From contig NZ_CACSIK010000001.1 in the NCBI RefSeq assembly GCF_902705875.1, positions 1,171,994 through 1,235,993 on the forward strand: 64,000 nucleotides of DNA, in the 5' to 3' direction. Below, in pieces: positions 47,559-56,400 of the stretch (position 1 is its first letter; each line of letters starts with the position of its first letter). Below the pieces are notes generated by a model. That model ran no database searches and was not told the DNA's origin. It saw only the letters and a list, made by a program, of their open reading frames with translations. A program made the translations under genes and the position numbers. This stretch comes from Zhongshania aliphaticivorans. Lineage in GTDB: Bacteria > Pseudomonadota > Gammaproteobacteria > Pseudomonadales > Spongiibacteraceae.

Positions 47559-50500
47559 ATGAATTTCACTGATATATTTGTAAAACGGCCAGTATTGGCT
47601 GTCGTGGTCAGTTTGGTTATTTTGTTTCTGGGTCTTCGTGCCGGCATGGAATTGACCGTGCGAGAATACCCAGAATTACAAAATGCTCAGATTACGGTTT
47701 CTGTTGCCTATCCCGGTGCTGATCCGGAATTGATAGAGGGGTTTATCACTACGCCCCTAGAGCGTGAGATTGCCTCCAGTGACGGTATCGACTTTTTAAC
47801 CTCGCAGTCAGTACAGAGCGCATCGACAATTACCGCGAATTTGCGCCTTGATAAAGATGCCAATGAAGCCTTAACCGAGATATCTGCGAAAGTTGGAAAG
47901 CTACGAACTCAATTGCCAGAAGGCTCTGAGGATCCGGTTGTAAAATTGGCGGACAGCAGTGGTACTGCTGCCATGTATGTTTCGTTTTTCTCTGAGACAT
48001 TAAATGAAAGCCAAATCACTGATTATCTAGTTCGTGTGGTTGAGCCTGAGCTAGCGGCGATAGCCGGTATTGAGCAAATACAAATTTTAGGGGCCCAAAA
48101 TTATGCGATGCGGGTATGGCTTAAACCAGAAAAACTAGTTGCCTATAACCTTACCGCTAGCGAAGTGTTTGCTGAAATTCGTAAACAAAATGTGTTGTCG
48201 GCAGTGGGCACCACGAATGGCAACTATGTGAAAGTTAGTTTGTCAGCGGCGACCGATTTACGTAGCGTTGATGAATTTCGTGACATGGTGGTAAGTTCAA
48301 GCAGTAGCACGCTGGTGCGTTTACAAGATGTTGCCGATGTTGTTCTGGGTTCGGAAAGCTATGATAGTAGTGCAAAATGGGATGCTCGCCCGAGCTTATT
48401 TGCGGCCATTACCGTGCGCCCCACCGCTAACTTACTCGATGTTATAGAAGAAGTGCGTGATGTTTTACCCGGCATTTTTAATGCTTTGCCAGAGGGGCTG
48501 GAGGGTGAAATTGGCTTTGACAGTACTGTCTATGTGCGCAATGCAATAAGTGATGTACAAGCAACCTTGATTGAAGCCGTTGTTATCGTGGTTGTTGTTA
48601 TTTTCCTTTTCTTGGGTTCGCTTAGGAGTTCTTTCATACCGGCAGTGACGGTGCCATTGTCACTGGTTGGTGCTTTATTTCTCATGTTTAGCTTAGGCTT
48701 CTCCATCAACCTATTAACACTACTTGCTATGGTGTTGGCGATAGGGATGGTGGTCGATGATGCGATTATTGTTCTAGAAAATATTCATCGGCATATTGAA
48801 GAGGGTTTAGAACCTACGAAGGCGGCCGTGATAGGGGCGCGTGAGTTAGTCGGCCCCGTTATTTCAATGACGATTACGCTGGTAGCGGTGTATGCGCCGA
48901 TAGGTTTCTTAACGGGAATAACGGGCACCTTGTTCACTGAATTTGCATTTACCCTGGCGGGTGCTGTGCTGATATCCGGTGTTATTGCATTGACGCTAAC
49001 GCCGATGATGTGCGCGAAAATATTAAAGCCAGGGCGAGGCGATGGTGAACCCGGAAGTCGCTTGGTTCGTTTTCTTGATGAGAAATTTGACCACTGGCGG
49101 CAAGGATTTCGTAAAAGATTACATGGCGCCTTGGATCAGCATCATGTGATCGGTGTCTTTGGGCTTATTGTTTTAATTTCTTGTTATTTTTTATTTGCGT
49201 CCACTCAATCAGAATTGGCTCCTGCAGAGGATTTTGGATTTGCAGGGTCTTTACACGAGACCGATGGCTATTCATCGCTAAACTATTTAGAGCAGTATTT
49301 GAAGCAAAACCAAGATGCCGCTTTGGGGCATGAAGATATTGATCATACCTTCGCCTTTACCGCCGATATGACCGGCGGCACGAATTCGGCATTCATCGGT
49401 ATGATTGCGAAAGAGTGGGGTGGCCGTGATAAAACCATGGGGCAGATTACTGATGAGGTAAATGCAAAATTTCAAAGCAATCCTGGTATACGTGCAGCAG
49501 TATTCCAGCCGCCACCACTGCCTACACCGGGACAGGGTTACCCCGTAGAGTTTGTGTTGAAATCTACCGCTGATCCTCAAACCATTGCTGATGTTGGGGA
49601 TAGAGTTGTTGCGCGTGCAATGGCAAGTAATCGTTTCTTTTTTGCAGCGCCAGGCTTAAATATAGATAGACCTGAGACAGCGATTGAGCTTAACCGTGAT
49701 AAGGCCGCCCTTTTAGGGATTGATATGAGCTCTCTGAGCTCAGACTTAGCCGCAATGATGGCGGGTGCAGAGGCAAATCGTTTTGCACTGCAAGGTCGAT
49801 CCTATAAAGTTATTACCCAAGTAGTGAGGGGGGCGCGGTTAAACCCCAATCAATTAGAAGATTTTTATGTTCGCACAGGCACAGGCGAGCTGGTGCCGCT
49901 ATCTACCATTGCGACTTTCTCGGAAAAAGTAAAACCTCGTTCTTTGTCTCATGCCCAGCAATTGCGTTCAAACACCATTGTCGCTGTACCTAGACCGGAT
50001 GTGTCACAAGGCGAAGCGCTTGCCTTGTTGGAAGAAATCGCCCGCGAGGAAATGCCAGCAGGGTTTAAAATTGATTACGCAGGAAGTTCTCGTCAATTTA
50101 TGCAGGAAGGCTCGGCGTTGTTGGCTACATTTGGCTTTGCGATCATTATTATTTATCTGGTACTAGCGGCACAGTTTGAATCTTATCGTGACCCCCTGAT
50201 TATTTTGGTGACCGTGCCGATGTCGATTTGTGGTGCTTTACTGACATTGAATATATTTTCCATGACCAACGGTATGCAGCTGACCAGCTTTTCAGGTATG
50301 ACCTTAAATATTTATACCCAGGTCGGTCTGGTAACGTTAATTGGCGTCATTTCTAAGCATGGCATTCTCATTGTCGATTTTGCTAATAACCTGCAAGAGC
50401 AGGGTTTATCTAAGCGTGATGCAATAGAAGAAGCTACATCTATTCGTTTGCGACCTATCCTGATGACCACCGCGGCTTTGGTCGTGGCAATGGTTCCGCT

Positions 50501-50669
50501 ATTACTTGCTACAGGACCAGGGGCTGCCTCGCGGTTTTCATTGGGAATGGTTATTGCGTCAGGCATGAGCATCGGTACATTGTTTACCTTGTTTGTGGTG
50601 CCCGCCATGTATATCTATTTGGGAAGAGATCATCAGCATCAATCAGCGAAAGCTCTCGCCAGTAATTAG
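47559..50669 (+). CDS. RND multidrug efflux transporter permease (HAE1 type)
   Basis: A 1036-residue inner-membrane proton-driven pump. It has the 12-membrane-segment plan with two large periplasmic loops. Segment 4 has the proton-relay block LAMVLAIGMVVDDAIIVLENIHRHIEEG with the two adjacent Asp residues, and GVISKHGILIVDFANNLQEQG lies in the second half. The start FTDIFVKRPVLAVVVSLVI is typical. The family is close to MexB/MexI/VexF-like pumps. It likely exports hydrophobic toxicants or signals; substrate not inferable. Confidence 0.94.
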   Translation: MNFTDIFVKRPVLAVVVSLVILFLGLRAGMELTVREYPELQNAQITVSVAYPGADPELIEGFITTPLEREIASSDGIDFLTSQSVQSASTITANLRLDKDANEALTEISAKVGKLRTQLPEGSEDPVVKLADSSGTAAMYVSFFSETLNESQITDYLVRVVEPELAAIAGIEQIQILGAQNYAMRVWLKPEKLVAYNLTASEVFAEIRKQNVLSAVGTTNGNYVKVSLSAATDLRSVDEFRDMVVSSSSSTLVRLQDVADVVLGSESYDSSAKWDARPSLFAAITVRPTANLLDVIEEVRDVLPGIFNALPEGLEGEIGFDSTVYVRNAISDVQATLIEAVVIVVVVIFLFLGSLRSSFIPAVTVPLSLVGALFLMFSLGFSINLLTLLAMVLAIGMVVDDAIIVLENIHRHIEEGLEPTKAAVIGARELVGPVISMTITLVAVYAPIGFLTGITGTLFTEFAFTLAGAVLISGVIALTLTPMMCAKILKPGRGDGEPGSRLVRFLDEKFDHWRQGFRKRLHGALDQHHVIGVFGLIVLISCYFLFASTQSELAPAEDFGFAGSLHETDGYSSLNYLEQYLKQNQDAALGHEDIDHTFAFTADMTGGTNSAFIGMIAKEWGGRDKTMGQITDEVNAKFQSNPGIRAAVFQPPPLPTPGQGYPVEFVLKSTADPQTIADVGDRVVARAMASNRFFFAAPGLNIDRPETAIELNRDKAALLGIDMSSLSSDLAAMMAGAEANRFALQGRSYKVITQVVRGARLNPNQLEDFYVRTGTGELVPLSTIATFSEKVKPRSLSHAQQLRSNTIVAVPRPDVSQGEALALLEEIAREEMPAGFKIDYAGSSRQFMQEGSALLATFGFAIIIIYLVLAAQFESYRDPLIILVTVPMSICGALLTLNIFSMTNGMQLTSFSGMTLNIYTQVGLVTLIGVISKHGILIVDFANNLQEQGLSKRDAIEEATSIRLRPILMTTAALVVAMVPLLLATGPGAASRFSLGMVIASGMSIGTLFTLFVVPAMYIYLGRDHQHQSAKALASN

Positions 50670-50736
50670 AATCGCTGGTGTGGTGAGCATCGGCCGCGTA
50701 TGATGGCGCGTTTTTTGGCGCCGTGAGGGTAAGTTA

Positions 50737-51018
50737 ATGATTAAGCACACTAGTTATTTTGATGATAAAGTTCAGTCTCTAGGTTTTGCTACAGATACAA
50801 AACCGGCATCAGTGGGTGTAATGGCGGCTGGCGAGTATCGTTTTGGTACTGAGGCTGCTGAGAGAATGGAAGTGATCACGGGTGCCTTGACGGTATTGTT
50901 ACCCGGTCAATCAAATTGGGAAACATTTTCAGCAGGCCAGGGTTTTGATGTTCCTGAAAATAGCCACTTTGATTTAAAAGTCACAACAAATACTGCCTAC
51001 CTTTGCACGTATGGGTAA
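50737..51018 (+). CDS. ppnP: Pyrimidine/purine nucleoside phosphorylase PpnP
   Basis: A 93-residue cupin-fold protein of the YaiE/DUF1255 family. E. coli PpnP phosphorolyses many nucleosides to base and ribose-1-phosphate. The motif SYFDDKVQSLGF, VGVMAAGEYRFGTEAAERMEVITGALTVLLPG and NSHFDLKV match the family along its full length. A ribosome-binding GTGAGGGTAAG precedes it. Confidence 0.93.
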   Translation: MIKHTSYFDDKVQSLGFATDTKPASVGVMAAGEYRFGTEAAERMEVITGALTVLLPGQSNWETFSAGQGFDVPENSHFDLKVTTNTAYLCTYG

Positions 51019-51035
51019 AGCAGGCTCTGCTCCCT

Positions 51036-51052
51036 AGGCCGCTCAGCGGCCT
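51036..51052 (+). terminator. Rho-independent terminator after ppnP
   Basis: AGGCCGC at 51036-51042 pairs with GCGGCCT at 51046-51052 around TCA; a T-rich stretch (TTATTGTTTTT) follows after a few bases. It ends the ppnP transcript before the 267-base gap ahead of the next gene. That gap also holds a 12-base palindrome ATATACGTATAT at 51118-51129 of unknown use. Confidence 0.6.
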
Positions 51053-51285
51053 GACCTTATTGTTTTTCTCAGTTTATATCCCACCATGTTTTAACCGATT
51101 TTATAAATGATTACGGCATATACGTATATATTTGTGAAATCGGCTCGTATTTTGCTATTCCCTTGTGTGATCTATTTTGGATCGCACATTCAACATCAAT
51201 TTAATTGAAGCTTTTTAGTGCGTTCAGCTTTTCAGGTTAGCATTTTTAATGATGATCTGTGGCGGCGCCTCATGACGGGGGTCAT

Positions 51286-52131
51286 ATGAAGAAAACAAAG
51301 TATGGTTTTATGATAGCGTTGGGAATACTGGCTTTAGTGCCTTTCAGTGTTTCAGCAAATGGAGTTTGCCAGGCGCCAACGGCAAATGCTGCTTTGGAAC
51401 TTGATGGTTGTAAATCTGGAGATACGTTAATTTTACGCGAAGTGCATTTTGATACGGACTCTGCGCGCATTAAAGAAACGTCTTTTGACTTCCTAAGCCA
51501 AGTGGCCAGTGAGCTAAAACAAAATCCAACCATTAAGGTGGCTGTACAGGGGCATACTGATTCAATTGGTGCTGCTGATTACAATATGAGTCTTTCACAA
51601 AATCGCGCTCAGTCAGTTCGCTATTATTTAGTATCTGCTGGCGTTAATCCTGACCAGCTTATGGCGCAGGGCTTTGGTTTAACAGAGCCTCTAGCGGATA
51701 ACGCTACGTCACAGGGGCGGGCAGTTAACCGTCGTGTAGAGTTGAAAATGGTCGGTACGTTAGTGCTTTCTGAGCCAGTAGCAACCAATGTTTATATCTC
51801 TACTTTCCATGCGGTTCCAAGCAAGCTGGTTGTCCCTGCGGGTTCACAAGTTACGTGGACTAACTATGATGAGATTTCTCACGATATTAGTTTTGATGGC
51901 GTTGATGGTACACGTATATGGACTCAAGGCTGGAAGGCCAATACCTACAGTCTTCAGTTTGATAATCCTGGTACATATACCTACCGTTGCAGCGTACACA
52001 AAGATGCAAACGGCACTATCGTTGTCGAGCCTGCTGTTAGCGAATACGTGGTAACTGAATCTCCTGTATACCCAGGACAAACGACTAGCTCATATAAGGG
52101 TGATCAAACAATAACTCGGGTTGGAAGTTAA
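51286..52131 (+). CDS. OmpA-domain / cupredoxin fusion protein
   Basis: A 281-residue exported protein. The signal peptide ends near SVSA-NG. Residues about 48-158 are an OmpA peptidoglycan-binding domain (REVHFDTDSARI, VQGHTDSIGAADYNMSLSQNRAQSV, NRRVELKM). Residues about 168-248 are a cupredoxin: LVVPAGSQVTWTNYDEISHDISF with His199, then YTYRCSVHKDANGTIVV with Cys235 and His238. The usual axial Met is replaced (Ala241), so the copper site would be altered. The tail is Thr/Ser-rich. I start at ATG 51286, with GGGGGT upstream. It may hold copper at the cell wall; this is inference. Confidence 0.82.
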   Translation: MKKTKYGFMIALGILALVPFSVSANGVCQAPTANAALELDGCKSGDTLILREVHFDTDSARIKETSFDFLSQVASELKQNPTIKVAVQGHTDSIGAADYNMSLSQNRAQSVRYYLVSAGVNPDQLMAQGFGLTEPLADNATSQGRAVNRRVELKMVGTLVLSEPVATNVYISTFHAVPSKLVVPAGSQVTWTNYDEISHDISFDGVDGTRIWTQGWKANTYSLQFDNPGTYTYRCSVHKDANGTIVVEPAVSEYVVTESPVYPGQTTSSYKGDQTITRVGS

Positions 52132-52222
52132 GTTATATTGAGTGCGGCATATTGGTGCATCAAGATAAAGTGCTATATTTTTGGTTTGCACTAAAATGTA
52201 GATAGATGCCCCAGTATGGTGG

Positions 52223-52254
52223 CAACAAAAGGCGGCTTTGGCCGCCTTTTGTTG
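52223..52254. terminator. Bidirectional rho-independent terminator
   Basis: CAACAAAAGGCGGC at 52223-52236 pairs perfectly over 14 bp with GCCGCCTTTTGTTG at 52241-52254 around TTTG, with A- and T-runs inside the stem. It lies between the OmpA-cupredoxin gene (+) and the convergent DUF1704 gene (-). Confidence 0.9.
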
Positions 52255-52261
52255 TATTGGA

Positions 52262-53578
52262 CTAAGTTTTTACAGTTGCTTGATCAAATAAATTTTTGAA
52301 ATGTGCTTGCACACGTTCTATATCCAAAAGCGACATGCCACTGGAGAAACCAAACCAGACATAAAGACCATTTAGGTCTCTAAACATGGGGGGTAGGTAG
52401 TGTGGCGCTTGTATCAGCCCTATCTGCTGGTATTGGTGGAGTATGGGGATGTCATCTAAGGCGACTTTACCTACAAACAGCATGGGTAAGAGTTCAGGCT
52501 TGTCAGCTAAGATGGCGCTTTTAATAAAATTGACGGTTTCGACAAAGCCTTTTACATAGGATAAGTCTTTGGTAAAGCAACTACCTCCATTGACCATCCC
52601 ACCTCTAAATACCCGTTGTGCGACTTTGTAGCTGTCATGCTGGCTTAAACCTTGTTCGCTAAAATACCGGTATACCTCTAAGAAGTCGGCACCGTTCTCA
52701 GCCATGTCTATTGCGACAACTCGATCACTAATCCGTCTCGCCCGGTCGGGAAATGAGCTGAACGTTAAGGTTTCAACGAGTACTGCTAGCCCTTCCTGAA
52801 GCGCGGTAATGCGTGGGGAACCCACGCTTAGCCATGTCGCACTTGTTTGCTTGCGGCCATTCAGTGTGGTGCCAACATGTACCCAGCCCTCATGAACTTC
52901 AAGAACCTGTAAGTCGAGCGTTGAAAAAGTGGAGTGGGTATTGACCTTAATACAGTCACCACCAGCTGAGGCGTCAGAAACAATACCGTCGGTTTCTTTT
53001 ACGGTAAAAGTATCGGCAGAGAAATAAGGGTCTAGGCGATGTTGTAACTGTTCAACGGCTGTTTTGGCGTTGATGTTTTTGGGGTAGGCGGCTGCTAAGT
53101 GTTTTGCAGCAGGAAGCGAAAAGATATGGCAAAGCCGTTGCCCCATTTCGATGAGGCTAAGATTATCGCCTCGTAAATGATCTCGAGCCGAACCGTATAG
53201 CTCACGACTAGCTGTGAGAAAACCTGGTGTGCCACGGCTTTCAATCAAGGAAATGACGGTAAGGTATTGCTCTATTGTTTCGGCAAGTATATTGCCCAAT
53301 GGGTCATTGGTCCCAAGGCGTTGATGAACTTGTTTATGTAAGTGGCTGAGCTCGGCTCGTTTAGAGCTCGGGTCGAAGCTTATGGGGTTTTGTAAGTAGA
53401 AATCACGGTCAACCGAGGGCAATTTTTTGGCTTTATCGTAAAAGAATTGTTTCTCTACTGATTGTGGCCATTTAATGGCATCAAGAATTAATATTGGCCG
53501 TTGTATGGTAATTAATGATTCGGAAAGCGCTTTTAGCGAAGCTTGGTATTGGTGATCTGAACTAATACTCGTTATCAC
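52262..53578 (-). CDS. DUF1704 metallopeptidase-like protein (QEGLA motif)
   Basis: A 438-residue protein of the family once named flavohemoglobin expression-modulating QEGLA motif protein (TIGR02421/DUF1704), whose animal relatives (MATCAP) are zinc carboxypeptidases acting on tubulin tails. The metal motif H229-E230-GWV-H234 (HExxxH) and QEGLA at 261-265 are both intact. I start at GTG 53578: GGAG lies 7 bases upstream, and a farther start would overlap the neighbour by 134 bases. It follows the GNAT/C39 gene by 4 bases and is surely cotranscribed. Predicted cytoplasmic peptidase; substrate unknown. Confidence 0.85.
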   Translation of the reverse strand: MITSISSDHQYQASLKALSESLITIQRPILILDAIKWPQSVEKQFFYDKAKKLPSVDRDFYLQNPISFDPSSKRAELSHLHKQVHQRLGTNDPLGNILAETIEQYLTVISLIESRGTPGFLTASRELYGSARDHLRGDNLSLIEMGQRLCHIFSLPAAKHLAAAYPKNINAKTAVEQLQHRLDPYFSADTFTVKETDGIVSDASAGGDCIKVNTHSTFSTLDLQVLEVHEGWVHVGTTLNGRKQTSATWLSVGSPRITALQEGLAVLVETLTFSSFPDRARRISDRVVAIDMAENGADFLEVYRYFSEQGLSQHDSYKVAQRVFRGGMVNGGSCFTKDLSYVKGFVETVNFIKSAILADKPELLPMLFVGKVALDDIPILHQYQQIGLIQAPHYLPPMFRDLNGLYVWFGFSSGMSLLDIERVQAHFKNLFDQATVKT

Positions 53579-53582
53579 GGCT

Positions 53583-54701
53583 TTACTCCAAGTCTTTAGG
53601 GTGAATGGCAAGTAGGCATCGGAGTCGATTTCGTCCAAAACAAGCCATATTAATGAACGCAGCGATAGTAATTGGAACATGGGTAAAGTCTGTTTCGCTT
53701 TGCCAGCGGCTATCATTGGTGTCTGGGTCGCTGATATAGACGAAGTCCTGGTCAGATTTGCTCACATAAACCCAGTGGGGTGCCCTATTACGGTTTAGGG
53801 CCCATGTGCTAATCAAGGCGATGATATGCTCGTGACGCTCTAAAATCTCTTTAAATTGAGTGGGACCTAAGGGGTTAATTTCAGAGCTACTGGGGTATTG
53901 TTGTAATTGCTCACAAAAATCCTGATGCACTAAACGAATTACTTGCCGCTTTTCTTCACTGCGGACGCTGTCTATAAATGGCGGATCGCTACGGTTGATA
54001 TAAAGCTGAGCAGAAAATCCACGTTTGAAGGCGGCCAGTGCCAGTCCATGCGGGGAGCAGCCGCCATGGCCCGTGGTCATAAATATGGTAGTGGCTTCGC
54101 GCCAGATTTGCAGCTCTTCTCGGCGACTAGTTTGGTAGCGATTATCAATAGATGCCAATGCCATCATCAGAGCCGATGGGCCGCAGCTAAAATCGGTAGT
54201 TTGTCGATAATATATGAGTGGCTTGGTGGTCTCTGAGCCGTGTTCTAGCTGTAGACGTTTTTCAAAACGTTGGGCAGCACAGCCATCTTGGTAATAGTTG
54301 TCGATGATATCTAGAACGGAGTAAGCAAGTTTCTTATATAAGGCGATGGCTTTAGGGTTGTCAACGCGAACTTCCAAGCGCATAAATAGACAGCCTTGCT
54401 TGCGAGCTTGGGATTCGGCATGGTTAAGCAATTTCCGCGCAAGGCCTTGACCTTGGACGCTTGGTTCTAAGGCAATAGAATAGAGTCTTGCCAGACTGGT
54501 GCCCGTCCGATACAACACAATACTGTAACCACAAACTCGGTTCATGTTAACGATTACTGAGCTTGAGTGAGGTCCCGGTTTTATGAGGCTTGTAAAACTG
54601 CGGCGTGAAAGTTTATCGCTGTTAAAACACCGTTGTTCTATGTTTTCAAGTGCGTCAAGATCGCTGCGGACAGCTGCGCGAATAGTGCTCGTTGGCGTCA
54701 T
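53583..54701 (-). CDS. GNAT acetyltransferase / C39-like peptidase fusion
   Basis: A 372-residue two-domain protein. Residues about 6-148 form a GNAT (RimI-like) N-acetyltransferase, with the acetyl-CoA loop VQGQGLARKLL at 82-92 and LEVRVDNPKAIALYKKLAY after it. Residues about 160-370 are a C39-like papain-fold peptidase: Cys173 in TDFSCGPSALMM, His309 in RAPHWVYV and Asp325 in YISDPD form the likely triad. No signal peptide or membrane segment is seen, so unlike bacteriocin exporters it should act in the cytoplasm. It is the first gene of the operon with DUF1704, divergent from an ATP-grasp ligase. Confidence 0.85.
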   Translation of the reverse strand: MTPTSTIRAAVRSDLDALENIEQRCFNSDKLSRRSFTSLIKPGPHSSSVIVNMNRVCGYSIVLYRTGTSLARLYSIALEPSVQGQGLARKLLNHAESQARKQGCLFMRLEVRVDNPKAIALYKKLAYSVLDIIDNYYQDGCAAQRFEKRLQLEHGSETTKPLIYYRQTTDFSCGPSALMMALASIDNRYQTSRREELQIWREATTIFMTTGHGGCSPHGLALAAFKRGFSAQLYINRSDPPFIDSVRSEEKRQVIRLVHQDFCEQLQQYPSSSEINPLGPTQFKEILERHEHIIALISTWALNRNRAPHWVYVSKSDQDFVYISDPDTNDSRWQSETDFTHVPITIAAFINMACFGRNRLRCLLAIHPKDLE

Positions 54702-54815
54702 TCAGCGGCAGCCGCATACAAGGTTTCGACGTTGTGTGGCGATTGTTCTAAATGCTGATAACTAGCCAGAAAAATGACAAAAGACATGACTGTAATACTC
54801 GCCGCTAAAGTGTGG

Positions 54816-54845
54816 ATCATACTGCGCAATATTTACTAGATACAA
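54816..54845 (-). promoter_or_regulatory. Candidate promoter of the GNAT/C39-DUF1704 operon
   Basis: On the minus strand TTGTAT (54845-54840) and TATGAT (54821-54816) are separated by 18 bases, about 115 bases before the start of the GNAT/C39 gene. In the same 220-base divergent region TATAAA at 54870-54875 could be the -10 for the ATP-grasp gene on the plus strand, which would place the two promoters back to back and allow joint control. Confidence 0.4.
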
Positions 54846-54921
54846 TCATTAGTAGCGTATTGTTAATGGTATAAATTGGCCGCAGAATGCCGCTCATTAT
54901 CTACACCCTAGGATCTGGCCG

Positions 54922-56388
54922 ATGTCGCGTTTTTTTGTTGTGGTTGATGATATTAAAGACTGGTCACCGTATTACCCAAGTCAGGATGTTATTACATTTG
55001 ATGATTATCTTGAGCGTATCTCCCAAGGAAGTGGAGAGCGGGTTCGGGTTATCAATTTATGTCGGAGTTACCGTTATTTAGGTACGGGTTACTATTGTTC
55101 ATTGCTGGCAGAAGCGCGCAGCCACAATGTCTTACCATCGGTGAGTACCTTGAGTGAGCTAGCTCGTAAATCGCTATCTGATATTTTATTAGAAGGTGTA
55201 GAGCCTCAGTTGGCTAAGTTGGCGGCCGCTTCAACCGAATTGAATACCGTTGTGAGGTGCTGGTTTGGCGAGTGCCTGGACGCGAAATATAGCGCTATTG
55301 CAAAAGCGGTCTTTGAGCGCTTTCCGGCGCCTTTGCTTGAGATTAGCCTAGAATATAAACAGCGTTGGCAAATTAAAAAGGTGCAAATTCTTGCACTTAA
55401 ATCCCTAAAGCCTGGGCTTGAGCAAGAGGCGTTTGCATCCACCTTTGAACGTTTCAGTAGCAAAATGTGGCGCAAGCCTAAAGCGCGGAAATCTTTTCGT
55501 TACGACTTAGCTATTTTGGTTGATCCAGAAGAGGCATTACCGCCCAGTAATAAGGCTGCATTACGAAAATTTATTAAAGCGGCTGGCAGTGTTGGGATAT
55601 CGGCAGAGCTCATTACCAAGAAGGATTATCTGCGTTTACCCGAATACGACGGCTTGTTTATCAGAGAGACCACGGCTGTGGATCACCACACCTATCGTTT
55701 TGCGAAAAAAGCGACGGCTGAGGGCTTGGTGGTGATGGACGACCCAAGTTCGATTTTACGCTGTACTAATAAAATTTATTTGGCCGATTTGCTAGCTAGC
55801 CACAAGGTCCCTACACCACGCACGGAGTTCTTGCGTCGAGACAAGCCTGAAGAGCTTGAACGTATTGCCACTACATTGGGCTACCCCATTGTCCTTAAGG
55901 TACCTGATGGGGCTTTTTCGCGGGGAGTTGTTAAGGTGGAAGATTGGCAGAGTTTAGGCTCTGAAAGTCAAAGATTGCTAGACAAATCTGCCTTATTGCT
56001 TGCCCAAGAATTTATGTTCACCGATTACGATTGGCGAATTGGTGTCCTTGACGGAAAGCCGTTATTTGCCTGTCGATATTATATGGTGCGGAATCACTGG
56101 CAGATTTATAAGCACGGAAATAATAAAAGTCAGTCGGGTGGGTTTGATACCATGCCAACGTATGAGGTGCCCAAAAAAGTATTAGATGTTGCTATCAAAG
56201 CATGTAAATTGATTGGTGACGGTTTCTATGGGGTGGACGTAAAGCAGTCGGATGGTCGCGTGGTGGTCATTGAAGTGAATGATAATCCGAGTATAGATTC
56301 GGGGGTTGAAGACCTCTTTCTTGGTGACGGGCTTTACGATTCTGTCATGGAGGTGTTTTTACGCCGTATGGCGCAGCGTCGTCGTTAA
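54922..56388 (+). CDS. RimK-like ATP-grasp ligase with N-terminal RLAN-type domain
   Basis: A 488-residue protein. The N-terminal 200 residues (RFFVVVDDIKDWSPYYPSQDVITFDDYL, NLCRSYRYLGTGYYCSLLAEAR) match the RimK-like ligase N-terminal domain. Residues about 280-480 are an ATP-grasp domain: NKIYLADLLASHKVPTPRT, the ATP loop PIVLKVPDGAFSRGVVKV, DYDWRIGVLDGKPLFA and the Mg-binding VVVIEVNDNPSID. Relatives such as RimK add glutamates to a protein C-terminus or join amino acids. AGGA lies 8 bases before the ATG. It diverges from the DUF1704 and GNAT/C39 genes. Acceptor and donor are unknown. Confidence 0.87.
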   Translation: MSRFFVVVDDIKDWSPYYPSQDVITFDDYLERISQGSGERVRVINLCRSYRYLGTGYYCSLLAEARSHNVLPSVSTLSELARKSLSDILLEGVEPQLAKLAAASTELNTVVRCWFGECLDAKYSAIAKAVFERFPAPLLEISLEYKQRWQIKKVQILALKSLKPGLEQEAFASTFERFSSKMWRKPKARKSFRYDLAILVDPEEALPPSNKAALRKFIKAAGSVGISAELITKKDYLRLPEYDGLFIRETTAVDHHTYRFAKKATAEGLVVMDDPSSILRCTNKIYLADLLASHKVPTPRTEFLRRDKPEELERIATTLGYPIVLKVPDGAFSRGVVKVEDWQSLGSESQRLLDKSALLLAQEFMFTDYDWRIGVLDGKPLFACRYYMVRNHWQIYKHGNNKSQSGGFDTMPTYEVPKKVLDVAIKACKLIGDGFYGVDVKQSDGRVVVIEVNDNPSIDSGVEDLFLGDGLYDSVMEVFLRRMAQRRR

Positions 56389-56400
56389 GCGGCTTTCACT

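Noticed and set aside
53579..53716. Longer DUF1704 protein starting inside the GNAT/C39 gene
   Set aside because: It would overlap the neighbour by 134 bases; GTG 53578 with GGAG at ideal spacing is better.
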